Positions 55,353 to 64,000 of a stretch of DNA of 64,000 nucleotides are shown piece after piece (position 1 is the first letter of the stretch; each line of letters starts with the position of its first letter). A model generated the notes under the pieces. The model saw only the letters and a program-made list of their open reading frames with translations, did not search any database and had not been told where the DNA came from. Origin of the DNA: Caldanaerobius polysaccharolyticus DSM 13641. Lineage in GTDB: Bacteria; Bacillota; Thermoanaerobacteria; Thermoanaerobacterales; Caldanaerobiaceae. The stretch spans positions 981,072-1,045,071 of the forward strand of contig NZ_KE386495.1 of assembly GCF_000427425.1 (NCBI RefSeq). Direction: 5' to 3'. The translations under genes were made by a program, and so were the position numbers.

Positions 55353-56098
55353 CGTGCAGAGTGCTCTTTAATAATTTGATTGCCAGGGATATATATAGGC
55401 TGGCTTTTAGCTGCGCTGATATTGCCAGGTCTGCAAGCCCCGGTCAATTTGTACACGTAAAAGTAAATGACACTTCCCATATATTGAGAAGGCCTTTCAG
55501 CGTAAGCGATGTGATAGGCGATGTGGTATACATCGTATACCAGATAAGAGGCGCTGGGACACGAGCACTTTCTCAGCTTAAACCCGGGGATGAGATCGAC
55601 GTAATAGGGCCTTTAGGAAGGGGATTTGATGTAGATAAGGTGAAAGACAAAGCATTGGTTGTAGGGGGAGGACTGGGTATAGCTCCAATGGTATATCTAG
55701 CTAAAACCCTGGGAGAGAAAGCCCGGATTTTTTTGGGGTATAAAAACCAGCTTTTTCTTTTGGACGAATTTAATAGCCCTATTGTGTCCATAGAATCAGG
55801 GGAATACGATTATAAAGGGCTTATCACTGAACTGGTAGAGGGTTATTTAAAACAGTGCGAATTTACACCTGACATCATATATGCTTGTGGACCTGTGGGA
55901 ATGTTAAAGAGCATAAGAGCTTTATCGCAGCGTTACCGTATACCCTGTGAGATTTCTCTGGAAGAGCGCATGGGTTGTGGAATAGGGGCATGCCTTGTCT
56001 GCTCCTGTAAGATAACATCAGGAGAGAGCTGGCATTACAAAAGGGTGTGTGCAGATGGACCTGTGTTTACAGCAGATGAGGTGATTTTTGATGATTAA
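55349..56098 (+). CDS. pyrK: Dihydroorotate dehydrogenase electron-transfer subunit
   Basis: A 249-residue FAD/2Fe-2S protein that links PyrD to NAD. The FAD-binding part has [11 protein letters not shown] and [14 protein letters not shown]; the NAD part shows [16 protein letters not shown] and [14 protein letters not shown]; the C-terminal cluster is [15 protein letters not shown] with a last Cys in [13 protein letters not shown] 55349 overlaps the carB stop. The pair pyrK-pyrD indicates a class 1B enzyme suited to anaerobes. Confidence 0.95.
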   Translation: MTCRVLFNNLIARDIYRLAFSCADIARSASPGQFVHVKVNDTSHILRRPFSVSDVIGDVVYIVYQIRGAGTRALSQLKPGDEIDVIGPLGRGFDVDKVKDKALVVGGGLGIAPMVYLAKTLGEKARIFLGYKNQLFLLDEFNSPIVSIESGEYDYKGLITELVEGYLKQCEFTPDIIYACGPVGMLKSIRALSQRYRIPCEISLEERMGCGIGACLVCSCKITSGESWHYKRVCADGPVFTADEVIFDD

Positions 56099-57002
56099 CA
56101 TGGAGGTAGAGGTAGCAGGGGTAAAGATGAAAAACCCTGTTACCACGGCGTCGGGGACCTTTGGACACGGTGTAGAGTACGCCAGGTATGTAGATTTAAA
56201 CCGTCTGGGAGCTATTACGGTAAAAGCTGTGACGTTGCAGCCGAGAGAGGGCAATCCCCCTCCGAGAATTGCCGAAACCCCTTCTGGAATACTGAACAGC
56301 GTGGGGTTGCAAAATCCGGGAGTTGAGGCGTTTATAAGAGAAGAACTGCCGGAACTGATAAAATACCGCATACCTATTATCGTAAACGTAGCTGGCAATA
56401 GCATCCAGGAATATTGTCAGGTAGTAGAAAAGCTAAACGACCTTCCGGTGTCAGCTTTTGAGATAAATATATCCTGCCCCAATGTGAAACAAGGCGGTAT
56501 GGCTTTTGGATTAGATCCCGCTGTAATAGAGGAAATTACCCGTGAGGTAAAAGAACGCAGTAAAAAAGCTGTGATTGTAAAGCTGTCACCTAATGTCACC
56601 AGTATCGTGGATTGTGCTTTAGCGGCGTGTTATGGTGGGGCCGATGGCCTCTCCCTTATAAATACCCTTTCGGGTATGGCCATTGATGCAGAATCCAGAA
56701 GGCCTGTATTAAGAAATGTGACGGGAGGCCTGTCAGGCCCTGCGATAAAACCCATAGCCCTCAGAATGGTGTATGAGGTCTATAGGGCTGTAAGGAATGT
56801 GCCTATAATCGGTATGGGTGGGATAATGACGGGAATTGACGCGGTGGAATTTATGCTGGCAGGTGCTACCGCTGTGGCAGTGGGCACCGCTAACCTTGTA
56901 AATCCCACTGCAGTTATTGACGTTATTGATGGTATATGGGATTACATGCAAAGGCATAATATCAAAGACGTAAGGGAGATCATAGGTGCATTAGAGATTT
57001 AA
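56091..57002 (+). CDS. pyrD: Dihydroorotate dehydrogenase, class 1B catalytic subunit
   Basis: A 303-residue FMN enzyme that oxidises dihydroorotate to orotate. It shows [19 protein letters not shown], the class 1 active-site Cys in [20 protein letters not shown] and the FMN-phosphate loop [24 protein letters not shown] 56091 follows GAGGTG and overlaps the pyrK end. Confidence 0.95.
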   Translation: MINMEVEVAGVKMKNPVTTASGTFGHGVEYARYVDLNRLGAITVKAVTLQPREGNPPPRIAETPSGILNSVGLQNPGVEAFIREELPELIKYRIPIIVNVAGNSIQEYCQVVEKLNDLPVSAFEINISCPNVKQGGMAFGLDPAVIEEITREVKERSKKAVIVKLSPNVTSIVDCALAACYGGADGLSLINTLSGMAIDAESRRPVLRNVTGGLSGPAIKPIALRMVYEVYRAVRNVPIIGMGGIMTGIDAVEFMLAGATAVAVGTANLVNPTAVIDVIDGIWDYMQRHNIKDVREIIGALEI

Positions 57003-57022
57003 TATAAGAAAGGAGATAAAAA

Positions 57023-57598
57023 ATGGAAAAGGAAAAGGTATTAGAAATATTGAGGAAAACTGGTGCTATGTTAGAGGGACACTTTCTACTGACCTCTGGC
57101 AGGCATAGCGATAGGTATATCCAATGCGCCCGTGTTTTTCAGTATCCATTATACTGTGAGATGCTCTCAAGGCATCTGGCGGATTCTTTTAAAGGAGAGA
57201 AAATCGACGTGGTTGTCGGACCAGCTATAGGAGGTATTGTGTTTGCCTACGAGGTGGGAAAGGAGCTGGGCGTGAGGTCAATTTTTGCCGAAAGGGAAAA
57301 TGGCATCATGACGTTGAGGCGCGGATTTGAGATCAAAGAAGGCGAAAACGTCCTTGTGGTGGAGGATGTGACCACTACTGGTGGTTCGGTTAAAGAGGTT
57401 ATCCAAATCGTGAAAGATTACGGTGGCAATGTGATAGGCGTGGGTTCTCTTGTGGATAGGAGTAATGGAGAGGTGAACTTTGGAGTAAAGTTCGTACCTG
57501 TTATCGTGCTGGATGTTAAATCTTATGAGGCTCAGAACTGTCCTCTTTGCAAGCAGGGCTTACCTCTGGTCAAGCCGGGGAGCAGGAACCTCAGATGA
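57023..57598 (+). CDS. pyrE: Orotate phosphoribosyltransferase
   Basis: A 191-residue PRTase forming OMP from orotate and [44 protein letters not shown] and the PRPP loop [18 protein letters not shown] are visible, with a C-terminal Cys pair, [16 protein letters not shown]. It follows AAAGGAGAT and closes the pyr operon, giving a complete set for UMP. Confidence 0.96.
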   Translation: MEKEKVLEILRKTGAMLEGHFLLTSGRHSDRYIQCARVFQYPLYCEMLSRHLADSFKGEKIDVVVGPAIGGIVFAYEVGKELGVRSIFAERENGIMTLRRGFEIKEGENVLVVEDVTTTGGSVKEVIQIVKDYGGNVIGVGSLVDRSNGEVNFGVKFVPVIVLDVKSYEAQNCPLCKQGLPLVKPGSRNLR

Positions 57599-57603
57599 GT
57601 GCC

Positions 57604-57632
57604 TTGGAGTAGAACAAGAGGAGTGATATAAT
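57604..57632 (+). promoter_or_regulatory. Putative promoter for the MocR-type gene
   Basis: TTGGAG (57604-57609) and TATAAT (57627-57632) with 17 bases between, just after pyrE. Confidence 0.5.
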
Positions 57633-57668
57633 TGTGGTGAGATTTTTACACGAAAGAGGGATACTGCT

Positions 57669-59111
57669 TTGGAGGTGTTTAAACAGCTCAATTTAGATAA
57701 AGAGAGTTCACAACCTCTTTATATGCAGCTTGTAGATCAGATAATTCGGCTAATAGAGGAAAGCAAAATACAAAAGGGATTTAAGCTTCCACCGGTGCGC
57801 AAGCTTGCGGAATTTTTGGATGTAAACACTGCTACAGTGGCCAGCGCTTACAGATTCTTAGAATCCAATGGATACGTCTATACTAGGGTGGGAAGCGGCA
57901 CGTATGTGGCAGATCAGAGCAAAAAAAGCAGGGAGATTATCGATAAACTAAAGCTTTTAGACCAGGGACAGCTGGTTGTGACACCAGGTATGATAAATTT
58001 TGCTAGTGCAACTCCTGCTCCTGACCTGTTTCCCGTAGAAGACTTTAAAAATATCATAAATGAAGTGTTAGATAGAGATGGAGGTTTAGCTTTTAGCTAT
58101 CAGGAAAGCAAAGGGTTCAGGCCTTTAAGGGAATCGATATCGGATTTTCTAAAACTGTACGGGATTAAAACATCTCCAGATGATATACAGGTTATATCAG
58201 GAGGCCAGCAGGGTATAGATATACTGTCCAAGGCCATGTTAAGGTATGGAGATTGTGTATTTGTAGAAAGTCCAACGTATAACGGAGCTATAGCTGCATT
58301 TAAGTCAAGGGGTGCCAATATAATAGGTATACCTTTGCGCAGAGACGGCATTGATCTGGATGTTTTGCAGGATAGGCTCAGAAGCAAAAGACCTGCGTTT
58401 ATATACGTGATGCCTGGATTTCAAAACCCCACAGGCTATTGTTATTCAGAAGAGAACAAAATAAAACTGTTGGAGCTGGCGAAAAAGTATGATACGTATA
58501 TTTTAGAAGATGATTACCTGAACGATTTAGATTATTCCGACCAAGGCATAAGACCCATAAAGTCATACGACGATGGGGGATATGTGATATATCTTAAAAG
58601 CTTTTCCAAAATATTTATGCCAGGTTTAAGACTGGCTTTTCTCTCTTTGCCTCAGAAATTAAGCGGTGAGGTAATTGCAGCCAAGCATATAACGGATATT
58701 TCTACGGCAGGTCTGACTCAAAGGGCTTTTGACCTGTTTTTGCGCAAAGGCCTTTGGAAAAAGAACCTCGAGTATATAAAAAAGATATACCGTTCTCAAA
58801 TGATGTACGTGTGTGAAAAGTTAAAACTTATAAAAGAAATTCAATTTGAGAAACCCCGTGGTGGTTTGTATTTGTGGCTGCAGTTGCCAGAAGGGTATTC
58901 GTCTGTAGTCTTTTACAGTATATGCCTCAGAAACAACCTGCTTATCGCCCCTGGAAGCCTTTTTTACCCTGATTACAATGATGATACTCATTTCAGGTTG
59001 AGCTTTGCATCCCTCTCCCGGGAGGAGATAAATAGAGGCATAGACATGCTTGGAGAGTCTATTAAAGAGCTGACCGGTGAATCTGAAAATAAAATTATGC
59101 CTCTTATATAG
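57669..59111 (+). CDS. MocR-type regulator / PLP-dependent aminotransferase (GntR-aminotransferase fusion)
   Basis: A 480-residue fusion. Residues 1-75 are a GntR winged helix (QPLYMQLVDQIIRLIEESKI, LPPVRKLAEFLDVNTATVAS, YVYTRVGSGTYVA). The rest is a fold-type I aminotransferase with VISGGQQGIDILSKAML, YVMPGFQNPTG, ILEDDYLNDLDY and the PLP lysine in YLKSFSKIFMPGLRLAF. It could be a MocR transcription factor or a dedicated aminotransferase; 2-aminoadipate-type transaminases share this layout. Its target genes are not evident. Confidence 0.88.
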   Translation: MEVFKQLNLDKESSQPLYMQLVDQIIRLIEESKIQKGFKLPPVRKLAEFLDVNTATVASAYRFLESNGYVYTRVGSGTYVADQSKKSREIIDKLKLLDQGQLVVTPGMINFASATPAPDLFPVEDFKNIINEVLDRDGGLAFSYQESKGFRPLRESISDFLKLYGIKTSPDDIQVISGGQQGIDILSKAMLRYGDCVFVESPTYNGAIAAFKSRGANIIGIPLRRDGIDLDVLQDRLRSKRPAFIYVMPGFQNPTGYCYSEENKIKLLELAKKYDTYILEDDYLNDLDYSDQGIRPIKSYDDGGYVIYLKSFSKIFMPGLRLAFLSLPQKLSGEVIAAKHITDISTAGLTQRAFDLFLRKGLWKKNLEYIKKIYRSQMMYVCEKLKLIKEIQFEKPRGGLYLWLQLPEGYSSVVFYSICLRNNLLIAPGSLFYPDYNDDTHFRLSFASLSREEINRGIDMLGESIKELTGESENKIMPLI

Positions 59112-59205
59112 ACCTGTTTTCAACACTTATTTAAATGATATTTTTCGAATAATATTCAGCTGACAGGAAAAAATAAAAACAAAATAAAAACGAGGAGGGA
59201 TGAAT

Positions 59206-59436
59206 GTGACAGAGAGGGAGCTGCTCGTTTTGCAGGATCAACTGGGTAACGAAGAGCTATTGATTAAAAAGTTTCGAGCATATGCCAGCCAATGCAGTGA
59301 TCCTGAGATCAGGGATGAGTGCAACAATATAGCGCAAAAGCATGTAAACCACTTCAATACGCTTATGAGACATATCAATAGCGCAGCTGCACAAGGCCAG
59401 TATGGTCAGGGTTATATGGCGCAAAAAATGTATTGA
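59206..59436 (+). CDS. Small CotF-like spore coat protein
   Basis: A 76-residue helical protein starting MTERELLVLQDQLGNEELLI and KKFRAYASQCSDPEIRDECN, a pattern shared with short CotF-family coat proteins. The C-terminal tail is Gln/Gly/Tyr-rich (AAAQGQYGQGYMAQKMY). GTG 59206 is spaced six bases from GAGGAGGG; the ATG at 59200 directly touches the site. It is followed by a larger relative 24 bases on. Confidence 0.7.
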   Translation: MTERELLVLQDQLGNEELLIKKFRAYASQCSDPEIRDECNNIAQKHVNHFNTLMRHINSAAAQGQYGQGYMAQKMY

Positions 59437-59460
59437 ATATTAAGAAAAGGAGGTAAGTAA

Positions 59461-60270
59461 ATGTTATCAGACAAAGATATAATAACTGATTGCGTTGTAT
59501 CGCAAAAATGGATTGAAAGTGCTTACAACTACGCTGCATCTGAATGCTCTGATGTCAATGTAAAGCAGGACATGATGAGCATATTAAACGATGAACATGA
59601 AAATCAAATGGTTTTCTGGAACACCATGAACCGAAAAGGCTGGTATAGGCCTTATATGGTGAACCCCAATGATTTAAGGTCGACCCAGGCGCAATTTACC
59701 AATGTCCAAAACCAGATAATGGGAGGTGGCTACCAGCAAACACCTCAGTACGCGCAGGCAGGAGGCTATAGCACAGCGGCACAGTATGGCGGACAACAAA
59801 CCGGTACATATGGTATGCCGATGACAAGTTCGAGTGGTTATACGCCTGCGGGTTCAGTGGAGCAGGTAATGAGGTCCAACATTCAGCAAACGGTCAATCG
59901 AATGACCGATATAAATACAGGTACGGGAGCACAGGGTGGCCCAATGGCTGGATACTGGACTGAAATGGAAGGGGAGTACGCGTCAGGTTACAAGACCGGT
60001 ACCACAGCCAATCAATCCAATACAACATACCAGGGAAGATCACCGATGGAGAGCAGCTATCAGAGGGCGATTCAAGGCGGGCAGGCTCTTGGAGCTGGAC
60101 AGCCTGGTTATATGACGTCGGGGAAAGGCAGTAGCTATAAACAATTTTCTCAAAATCAGCCCCAGCAGCAAGCTGGTATGACAGCACAGGCAGGTACAGC
60201 TGGCTATATGACCAATGTAGAAAAACAGATGCAGGATAACATTCAAAACATTGTGAGAAATTCAATATAG
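59461..60270 (+). CDS. CotF-like spore coat protein with Gln/Gly/Thr-rich tail
   Basis: A 269-residue protein. The first 75 residues are CotF-like (MLSDKDIITDCVVSQKWIES, NDEHENQMVFWNTMNRKGWY). From about residue 90 the sequence is low in complexity, rich in Gly, Gln, Thr, Ser and Tyr (QQTPQYAQAGGYSTAAQY), with two copies of a EQVMRSNIQQTVNRM / EKQMQDNIQNIVRN segment. The hydrophilic repeats look like an exposed coat region and a possible glycosylation substrate. Its unit ends in a bidirectional terminator. Confidence 0.72.
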   Translation: MLSDKDIITDCVVSQKWIESAYNYAASECSDVNVKQDMMSILNDEHENQMVFWNTMNRKGWYRPYMVNPNDLRSTQAQFTNVQNQIMGGGYQQTPQYAQAGGYSTAAQYGGQQTGTYGMPMTSSSGYTPAGSVEQVMRSNIQQTVNRMTDINTGTGAQGGPMAGYWTEMEGEYASGYKTGTTANQSNTTYQGRSPMESSYQRAIQGGQALGAGQPGYMTSGKGSSYKQFSQNQPQQQAGMTAQAGTAGYMTNVEKQMQDNIQNIVRNSI

Positions 60271-60281
60271 TCTAAAAAGCG

Positions 60282-60313
60282 ATAAGGCTCCAGGCTGATT
60301 GGAGCCTTATTCT
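60282..60313. terminator. Bidirectional terminator
   Basis: ATAAGGCTCCA (60282-60292) pairs with TGGAGCCTTAT (60300-60310). The stop of the minus-strand glycosyltransferase lies inside it. Confidence 0.85.
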
Positions 60314-61860
60314 ATCCATTCTTTTAGCGAAGGGTTTGCATCTAATATGGATGCGTATTGCTCTAATATACCGTATTTACCTCCTCTGTCTAATTCCATA
60401 TACCTTTGATACTTTTTAATTCTGTCCTCCGCCTTGGACCACCCCATGTGTTTTACCCTTATGTCGGCTATGGCGTGAGGTTGTTCAAATATGTTGGAAG
60501 GAAATCTGCCGCAGTGAAGAGGTGTTTCTTTCCAAACGTAATTAAATTGCGGCTGATATCTTAGGAGAAACGGCCAGTATTTTGTATGGGCATTCCAGTA
60601 CATGTCTTCTCGGTAGTGCTTTTCATCCCAGAAATCGTATATTCTGAAACACATTACATCGTAATAAGGCTGGTTAATTATGTTTTTAATGTGTTCCACG
60701 ATTTTATCTTCTATGATTTCATCGGCGTCAAGGCATAAAATCCAATCGGGGTTGGTGGCTATTACCGACTCCCACAGCTTTTTTCTGAGTTTTACTTCAT
60801 TATTGAACATGGATGTCTCATTTACGATGTAAATCAATTCCTTTCCTTCAAAAAATTTTTGAAAAACTTCCCTTGTGTTATCATTACTGGCGTCATCTAC
60901 GATTACGGCTTTGTCGGCGATTTTTGATGCTACTTTTAATACGTCGGTTAAATACCTGCTGGCTTCGTCTTTGACTGTCATTGCCAGTGTAAGGCTGTTT
61001 TGATTGACATTAATCCGCCTTTTGTTGGGGAGCACGATGTAGTTATATCTGCCATTTACCTTGTTTAAGGTGTCTTTATACCATTTTAATTCCTCAAGGT
61101 CGCTATCTCTGTACATGTGAAATGATGGCCAATGGGTGTCTACAAATAGCTCAAAACCAAGGGCAACTGCCCGTATGCAGAAGTGCCTGTCTTCTCCTTC
61201 AAAAGATATATTGTATATTTCATCAAAGGATATACCGGCATTGATTGCTTTTTTGCTTATAAGTGTACATGCTCCCAGCCCTCCTACTCTGTATACCCCT
61301 GGCTTTTGAAGTATGTTCAGAAAATCAAAAGTCCTTTTGTTTACCTCTTCTTGCGAAAGTATTTCTCCTTTCTTTCTGGCATACAATCTGTAATTGTCTT
61401 CAAGCCATACCTGAGGCAGTTCGATGGAATCGGGGGTCCATTTGGTCCAAAAAATTTCTGAGATTATGTCTTTTTTTGATAAAATAAGTTGTTTTAAAGT
61501 CATGGGATGTAGGTAGAGATCTGAATCCACTAAAAAAAGGTAGTCGTAGTGGTTTTCTTTTGCGTATGCTATAATGGCGTTTTTAAATGCCGCTACTTTG
61601 CGTATAAGTTGATGATTCCAATAGTGGGTTGTATCATCCTTGCTGTATGAGATGCTGTTCTCGGAAGGCTTTACGATGATACGACAGCCATTTTTCCTGT
61701 AATTCTTCAATAATCGCTTTGATTTTGTATCATCATTGTCGTCTATAAACATTATGTCTAATTCTATTTCCTCTGTCTCCAAGTTATTTATGGACTCCAG
61801 GAATTCTTTTAAAATGGCATAATCTTGCTTTACCGGGCTACCCAGTAATACCCTGTTCAT
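60307..61860 (-). CDS. Two-domain family-2 glycosyltransferase
   Basis: A 517-residue protein. The N-terminal domain (about 1-265) has IDDNDDTKSKRLLKNYRKNG and LVDSDLYLHPMTLKQLI, a DxD site, with a late GEDRHFCIRAVALGFELF like Anp1-type enzymes. The C-terminal domain (about 280-510) is a GT2 with LAMTVKDEASRYL, VDDASNDNTREVF and LCLDADEIIEDKI. No membrane helix is seen. Acceptors are unknown; convergent spore coat genes and the DUF6385 and GT genes beyond suggest surface glycosylation. Confidence 0.87.
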   Translation of the reverse strand: MNRVLLGSPVKQDYAILKEFLESINNLETEEIELDIMFIDDNDDTKSKRLLKNYRKNGCRIIVKPSENSISYSKDDTTHYWNHQLIRKVAAFKNAIIAYAKENHYDYLFLVDSDLYLHPMTLKQLILSKKDIISEIFWTKWTPDSIELPQVWLEDNYRLYARKKGEILSQEEVNKRTFDFLNILQKPGVYRVGGLGACTLISKKAINAGISFDEIYNISFEGEDRHFCIRAVALGFELFVDTHWPSFHMYRDSDLEELKWYKDTLNKVNGRYNYIVLPNKRRINVNQNSLTLAMTVKDEASRYLTDVLKVASKIADKAVIVDDASNDNTREVFQKFFEGKELIYIVNETSMFNNEVKLRKKLWESVIATNPDWILCLDADEIIEDKIVEHIKNIINQPYYDVMCFRIYDFWDEKHYREDMYWNAHTKYWPFLLRYQPQFNYVWKETPLHCGRFPSNIFEQPHAIADIRVKHMGWSKAEDRIKKYQRYMELDRGGKYGILEQYASILDANPSLKEWIE

Positions 61861-61997
61861 TTATTTCACTTCCTTTCTTTATCTAATATATGCGGATATA
61901 TCATTAAAATTACGTCACAATTATATGTTTAAAGAATATATATATATTAGTTAAAGTATTATATATTTTACAGCAATTCATGATTTGGGGGGATTGT

Positions 61998-62618
61998 ATG
62001 CCTAATAATATAGTTTTTAATCCTGTGGCTGATCAGTTAAAAACTCTTGTACACGGCCAGACGGCTGGTGGCACCGTCACGGCGCTTTTAACGGATGCCA
62101 ATGGCAGCCTTCAAACGATAGTCCAGAATGCCTCTGTAACCGTAACAGCTACCAGTTTTGATATAAGGCCTTTATCATATACCACTGATATGGTATCTGT
62201 ACAGAGTATTGTTGAAACAGTAAACGCCAACATTACAAATACCATTAATATAAGGTCGCTTTCTCCTGCCACAGATACGGTTTCAAATATCCTCTCAGGC
62301 AGGGTGTTTACTTCAGCAACTGCATCTATTAACAATGTTACGGGTACAGGGACGTTGCTCCTCGAAGATACTTCGCAAAAGAGGATGTACACCTACTACG
62401 TGTATAATACTGGCGCCGCTGCTCTGTCTGTAAAGCTTCAGATAAGTCCCACAACAGCTGAAGAATATTTTATCGATGATCCCAGCGGAGAAATAAGTGT
62501 TACTCCAGGGTCGGCTACGACACTGGTAGCGCAGAGGTTCTTAAATTACACCAGGCTTTACTATGATGCTGGTACAGCGACTGTAACGGCTGTTTTTTAC
62601 TACAACGCTCAGACTTAA
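61998..62618 (+). CDS. DUF6385-like surface protein
   Basis: A 206-residue protein rich in Thr, Val, Asn and Ala with no signal peptide (MPNNIVFNPVADQLKTLVHG). The first half has repeated short beta segments (VTVTATSFDIRPLSYTTDMV, INIRSLSPATDTVSNILSG) and the second half looks like a beta-sandwich (YTYYVYNTGAAALSVKLQIS to YYDAGTATVTAVFYY). I believe this is DUF6385, a family found beside glycosyltransferases in spore-forming anaerobes; function unknown. GGGGGGATT precedes ATG 61998. Confidence 0.62.
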   Translation: MPNNIVFNPVADQLKTLVHGQTAGGTVTALLTDANGSLQTIVQNASVTVTATSFDIRPLSYTTDMVSVQSIVETVNANITNTINIRSLSPATDTVSNILSGRVFTSATASINNVTGTGTLLLEDTSQKRMYTYYVYNTGAAALSVKLQISPTTAEEYFIDDPSGEISVTPGSATTLVAQRFLNYTRLYYDAGTATVTAVFYYNAQT

Positions 62619-62621
62619 ATT

Positions 62622-62647
62622 AAAGGGTGCACCTGGGTGCACCCTTT
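62622..62647 (+). terminator. Hairpin terminator after the DUF6385 gene
   Basis: AAAGGGTGCACC (62622-62633) is inverted at 62636-62647 with T-rich sequence after it. The short T-run may allow partial readthrough to the next gene, whose start is 31 bases away. Confidence 0.65.
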
Positions 62648-62677
62648 CTATAGCAGGGAAGAGTGGTGAGTGTATAT

Positions 62678-64000
62678 ATGAGTGAACGCCCTTTAATAAG
62701 CCTGTGCATGATTGTAAAAAATGAAGAGGCCAATTTACCAAGGTGTCTTGATAGCGTAAAGGATATCGTGGATGAGATAATAATAGTGGATACGGGTTCT
62801 ACGGACAATACCATTAAAGTGGCGCAAAGGTATGGGGCGCGGGTTTTTAGCGTACAATGGCACGATGATTTTAGCGAAGCGAGAAATGTGTCAATTGAAA
62901 AAGCCAGAGGCAAGTGGATACTTTTTATGGACGCTGATGATGAATTAGACTGTGAAGATAAAAGAAAAATAAAGGACCTTTTAATTGACGGTGTAGAAGG
63001 CTATTTTTTTAAGACGATAAATTACGTGGGAAAATCCCCGGGAGTAGAAGCGGCTTTGAACATGAATTTTAGGCTCATGAGGAACAGGCCTGAGTATAGA
63101 TTTGTGTATCCTATACACGAGCAGATAGCTGCGGTCATACAAAAGGTAAAACCTGATGCAAAGCTTATTAACGCTGATATAAAGGTTTATCATTATGGCT
63201 ATCTCGACGATGAGGTGGCTATAAAAGATAAGCGGGAGAGAAATATGCGAATTATAAGGAAAGTTTTGGAGAAAAATCCTTTTGATGCTTTTATGAGGTT
63301 TAACATGGGCAATGAATACTTCGCCCTGTGCGACTACGAAAAAGCCCTCAATGAATACGCGTTATCCCTTAAAAATACCCGTGAAAAAACCGGTTATTTA
63401 TCTAAGCTCTATGTTAGGATGGTATTGTGTTACAGCGAACTTAAGAGGTACGATGAGGCTTTAAATATTATCGATGTGGGTTTAAAAGACTATCCCAGTT
63501 TAACAGACCTAGTGTTTTTAGGAGGGTATATACATCATGTAAATAAAAGGTATACCATAGCGGAAAGGCTATTTAAAAGATGTATTGAAATGGGAGAAGC
63601 GCCTTTAGAAATAGGATTCATAATGGGGGTAGGTAGTTTTAGAGCACATCATGCTTTAGGTGAGCTGTATCTTGAATTAGAAGATTACGATGAAGCTTAC
63701 GCTCATTTTGAGCAAGCTTATAAACAAAATAATTCTTTCACAGAACCTCTTTATAAAATGTGCCATATTCTCGTAAAGACCAAAGGGATATCGGAAGCCA
63801 GGAATACCTTTGAGCGCATACTAAACTTGGAAGATTTCAAAGATTTATCACTTTTGATAAGCATCTTTTTGAGGCAAAAAAGGTACGATATATGTCTGGA
63901 ATATATTAATCGATTGATAAATAACAATATGGGCAACGACGAAATATACTATTTATGCGGCAAATGCCTCTTTAATCTTAAGCGCCTGGATGAAGCATAT
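62678..64000 (+). CDS. GT2 glycosyltransferase with TPR repeats (partial, runs off window)
   Basis: From ATG 62678 the frame stays open to the last base (441 codons). The N-terminal GT2 domain (about 1-190) shows LISLCMIVKNEEANLPRCLD, IIIVDTGSTDNTIKVAQRYG and LFMDADDELD, then VYPIHEQIAAV. From about residue 205 tetratricopeptide-like repeats follow (NPFDAFMRFNMGNEYFALCD, FRAHHALGELYLELEDYDEA). SunS-like and other peptide or protein glycosyltransferases share this layout. The 3' end lies outside, so its length is unknown. Confidence 0.88.
   Translation, partial: MSERPLISLCMIVKNEEANLPRCLDSVKDIVDEIIIVDTGSTDNTIKVAQRYGARVFSVQWHDDFSEARNVSIEKARGKWILFMDADDELDCEDKRKIKDLLIDGVEGYFFKTINYVGKSPGVEAALNMNFRLMRNRPEYRFVYPIHEQIAAVIQKVKPDAKLINADIKVYHYGYLDDEVAIKDKRERNMRIIRKVLEKNPFDAFMRFNMGNEYFALCDYEKALNEYALSLKNTREKTGYLSKLYVRMVLCYSELKRYDEALNIIDVGLKDYPSLTDLVFLGGYIHHVNKRYTIAERLFKRCIEMGEAPLEIGFIMGVGSFRAHHALGELYLELEDYDEAYAHFEQAYKQNNSFTEPLYKMCHILVKTKGISEARNTFERILNLEDFKDLSLLISIFLRQKRYDICLEYINRLINNNMGNDEIYYLCGKCLFNLKRLDEAY

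Noticed and set aside
57023-57598. Zinc ribbon at the end of pyrE because of NCPLCKQG.
   Set aside because: Only one Cys pair is present; similar tails are common in clostridial PyrE proteins.

Overview
The window reads as chromosome of a low-GC, anaerobic, endospore-forming Firmicute, most likely a thermophile of the Thermoanaerobacterales type (Thermoanaerobacterium/Caldanaerobius-like). This placement is an inference from gene content, not a database match. Supporting signs are a ferredoxin-linked 2-oxoacid oxidoreductase, rubrerythrin and desulfoferrodoxin, CotF-like spore coat proteins, a PyrR-controlled pyr operon, a glmS ribozyme, strong purine-rich ribosome binding sites and many TTG/GTG starts.

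Layout. 1-7.2 kb: three subunits of a 2-oxoacid:ferredoxin oxidoreductase, a stress protein, a HAD phosphatase, then glmM, a glmS ribozyme and glmS (amino-sugar supply for the wall). 7.2-15.2 kb: a decayed accessory zone with an IS30 relic, dispersed and inverted repeats, fragments of a restriction subunit and of a URO-D-like methyltransferase, a broken acetyltransferase, and intact small genes (ferritin-like, nitroreductase, PlsY-like, two GNATs, a HAAS/RDD membrane protein with a PadR regulator). 15.2-28.9 kb: a galactan-utilisation locus with a YesN/YesM two-component system diverging from LplB/LplC-type permeases, a lipoprotein binding protein, a signal-less GH53 galactanase, a 1322-residue cell-surface GH53 galactanase carrying CBM61, two cohesin-like modules and three SLH domains, and a secreted CBM61-Ig-dockerin protein.

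29-36.8 kb: membrane protein, NAD(P)HX repair enzyme, alanine racemase, mazEF-type toxin-antitoxin, then csaB (wall-polymer pyruvylation, the ligand of SLH domains), a TagA-type glycosyltransferase and a YitT protein. 37-46 kb: rubrerythrin and desulfoferrodoxin, a PiT/DUF47 phosphate pair, nitroreductase, a homocitrate-synthase-like enzyme followed by aconitase (probably Re-citrate synthase plus aconitase), tRNA-Val, and a nucleoside kinase with a ThrRS-like N-terminus. 46-57.6 kb: a transporter and the complete UMP operon pyrR-B-C-F-carA-carB-K-D-E, with PyrR binding hairpins before pyrR and before pyrB. 57.7-64 kb: a MocR-type regulator, two CotF-like coat proteins, and a glycosyltransferase/DUF6385 cluster that continues past the window end.

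The two most notable systems are (i) a possible minimal cohesin-dockerin galactan-degrading complex on the cell surface, encoded by adjacent genes, and (ii) the pyrR-pyrB leader, where a PyrR hairpin, two competing AGGGAG/CTCCCT pairings, a nine-codon leader peptide and a terminator that contains its stop codon are arranged as a translation-coupled switch.
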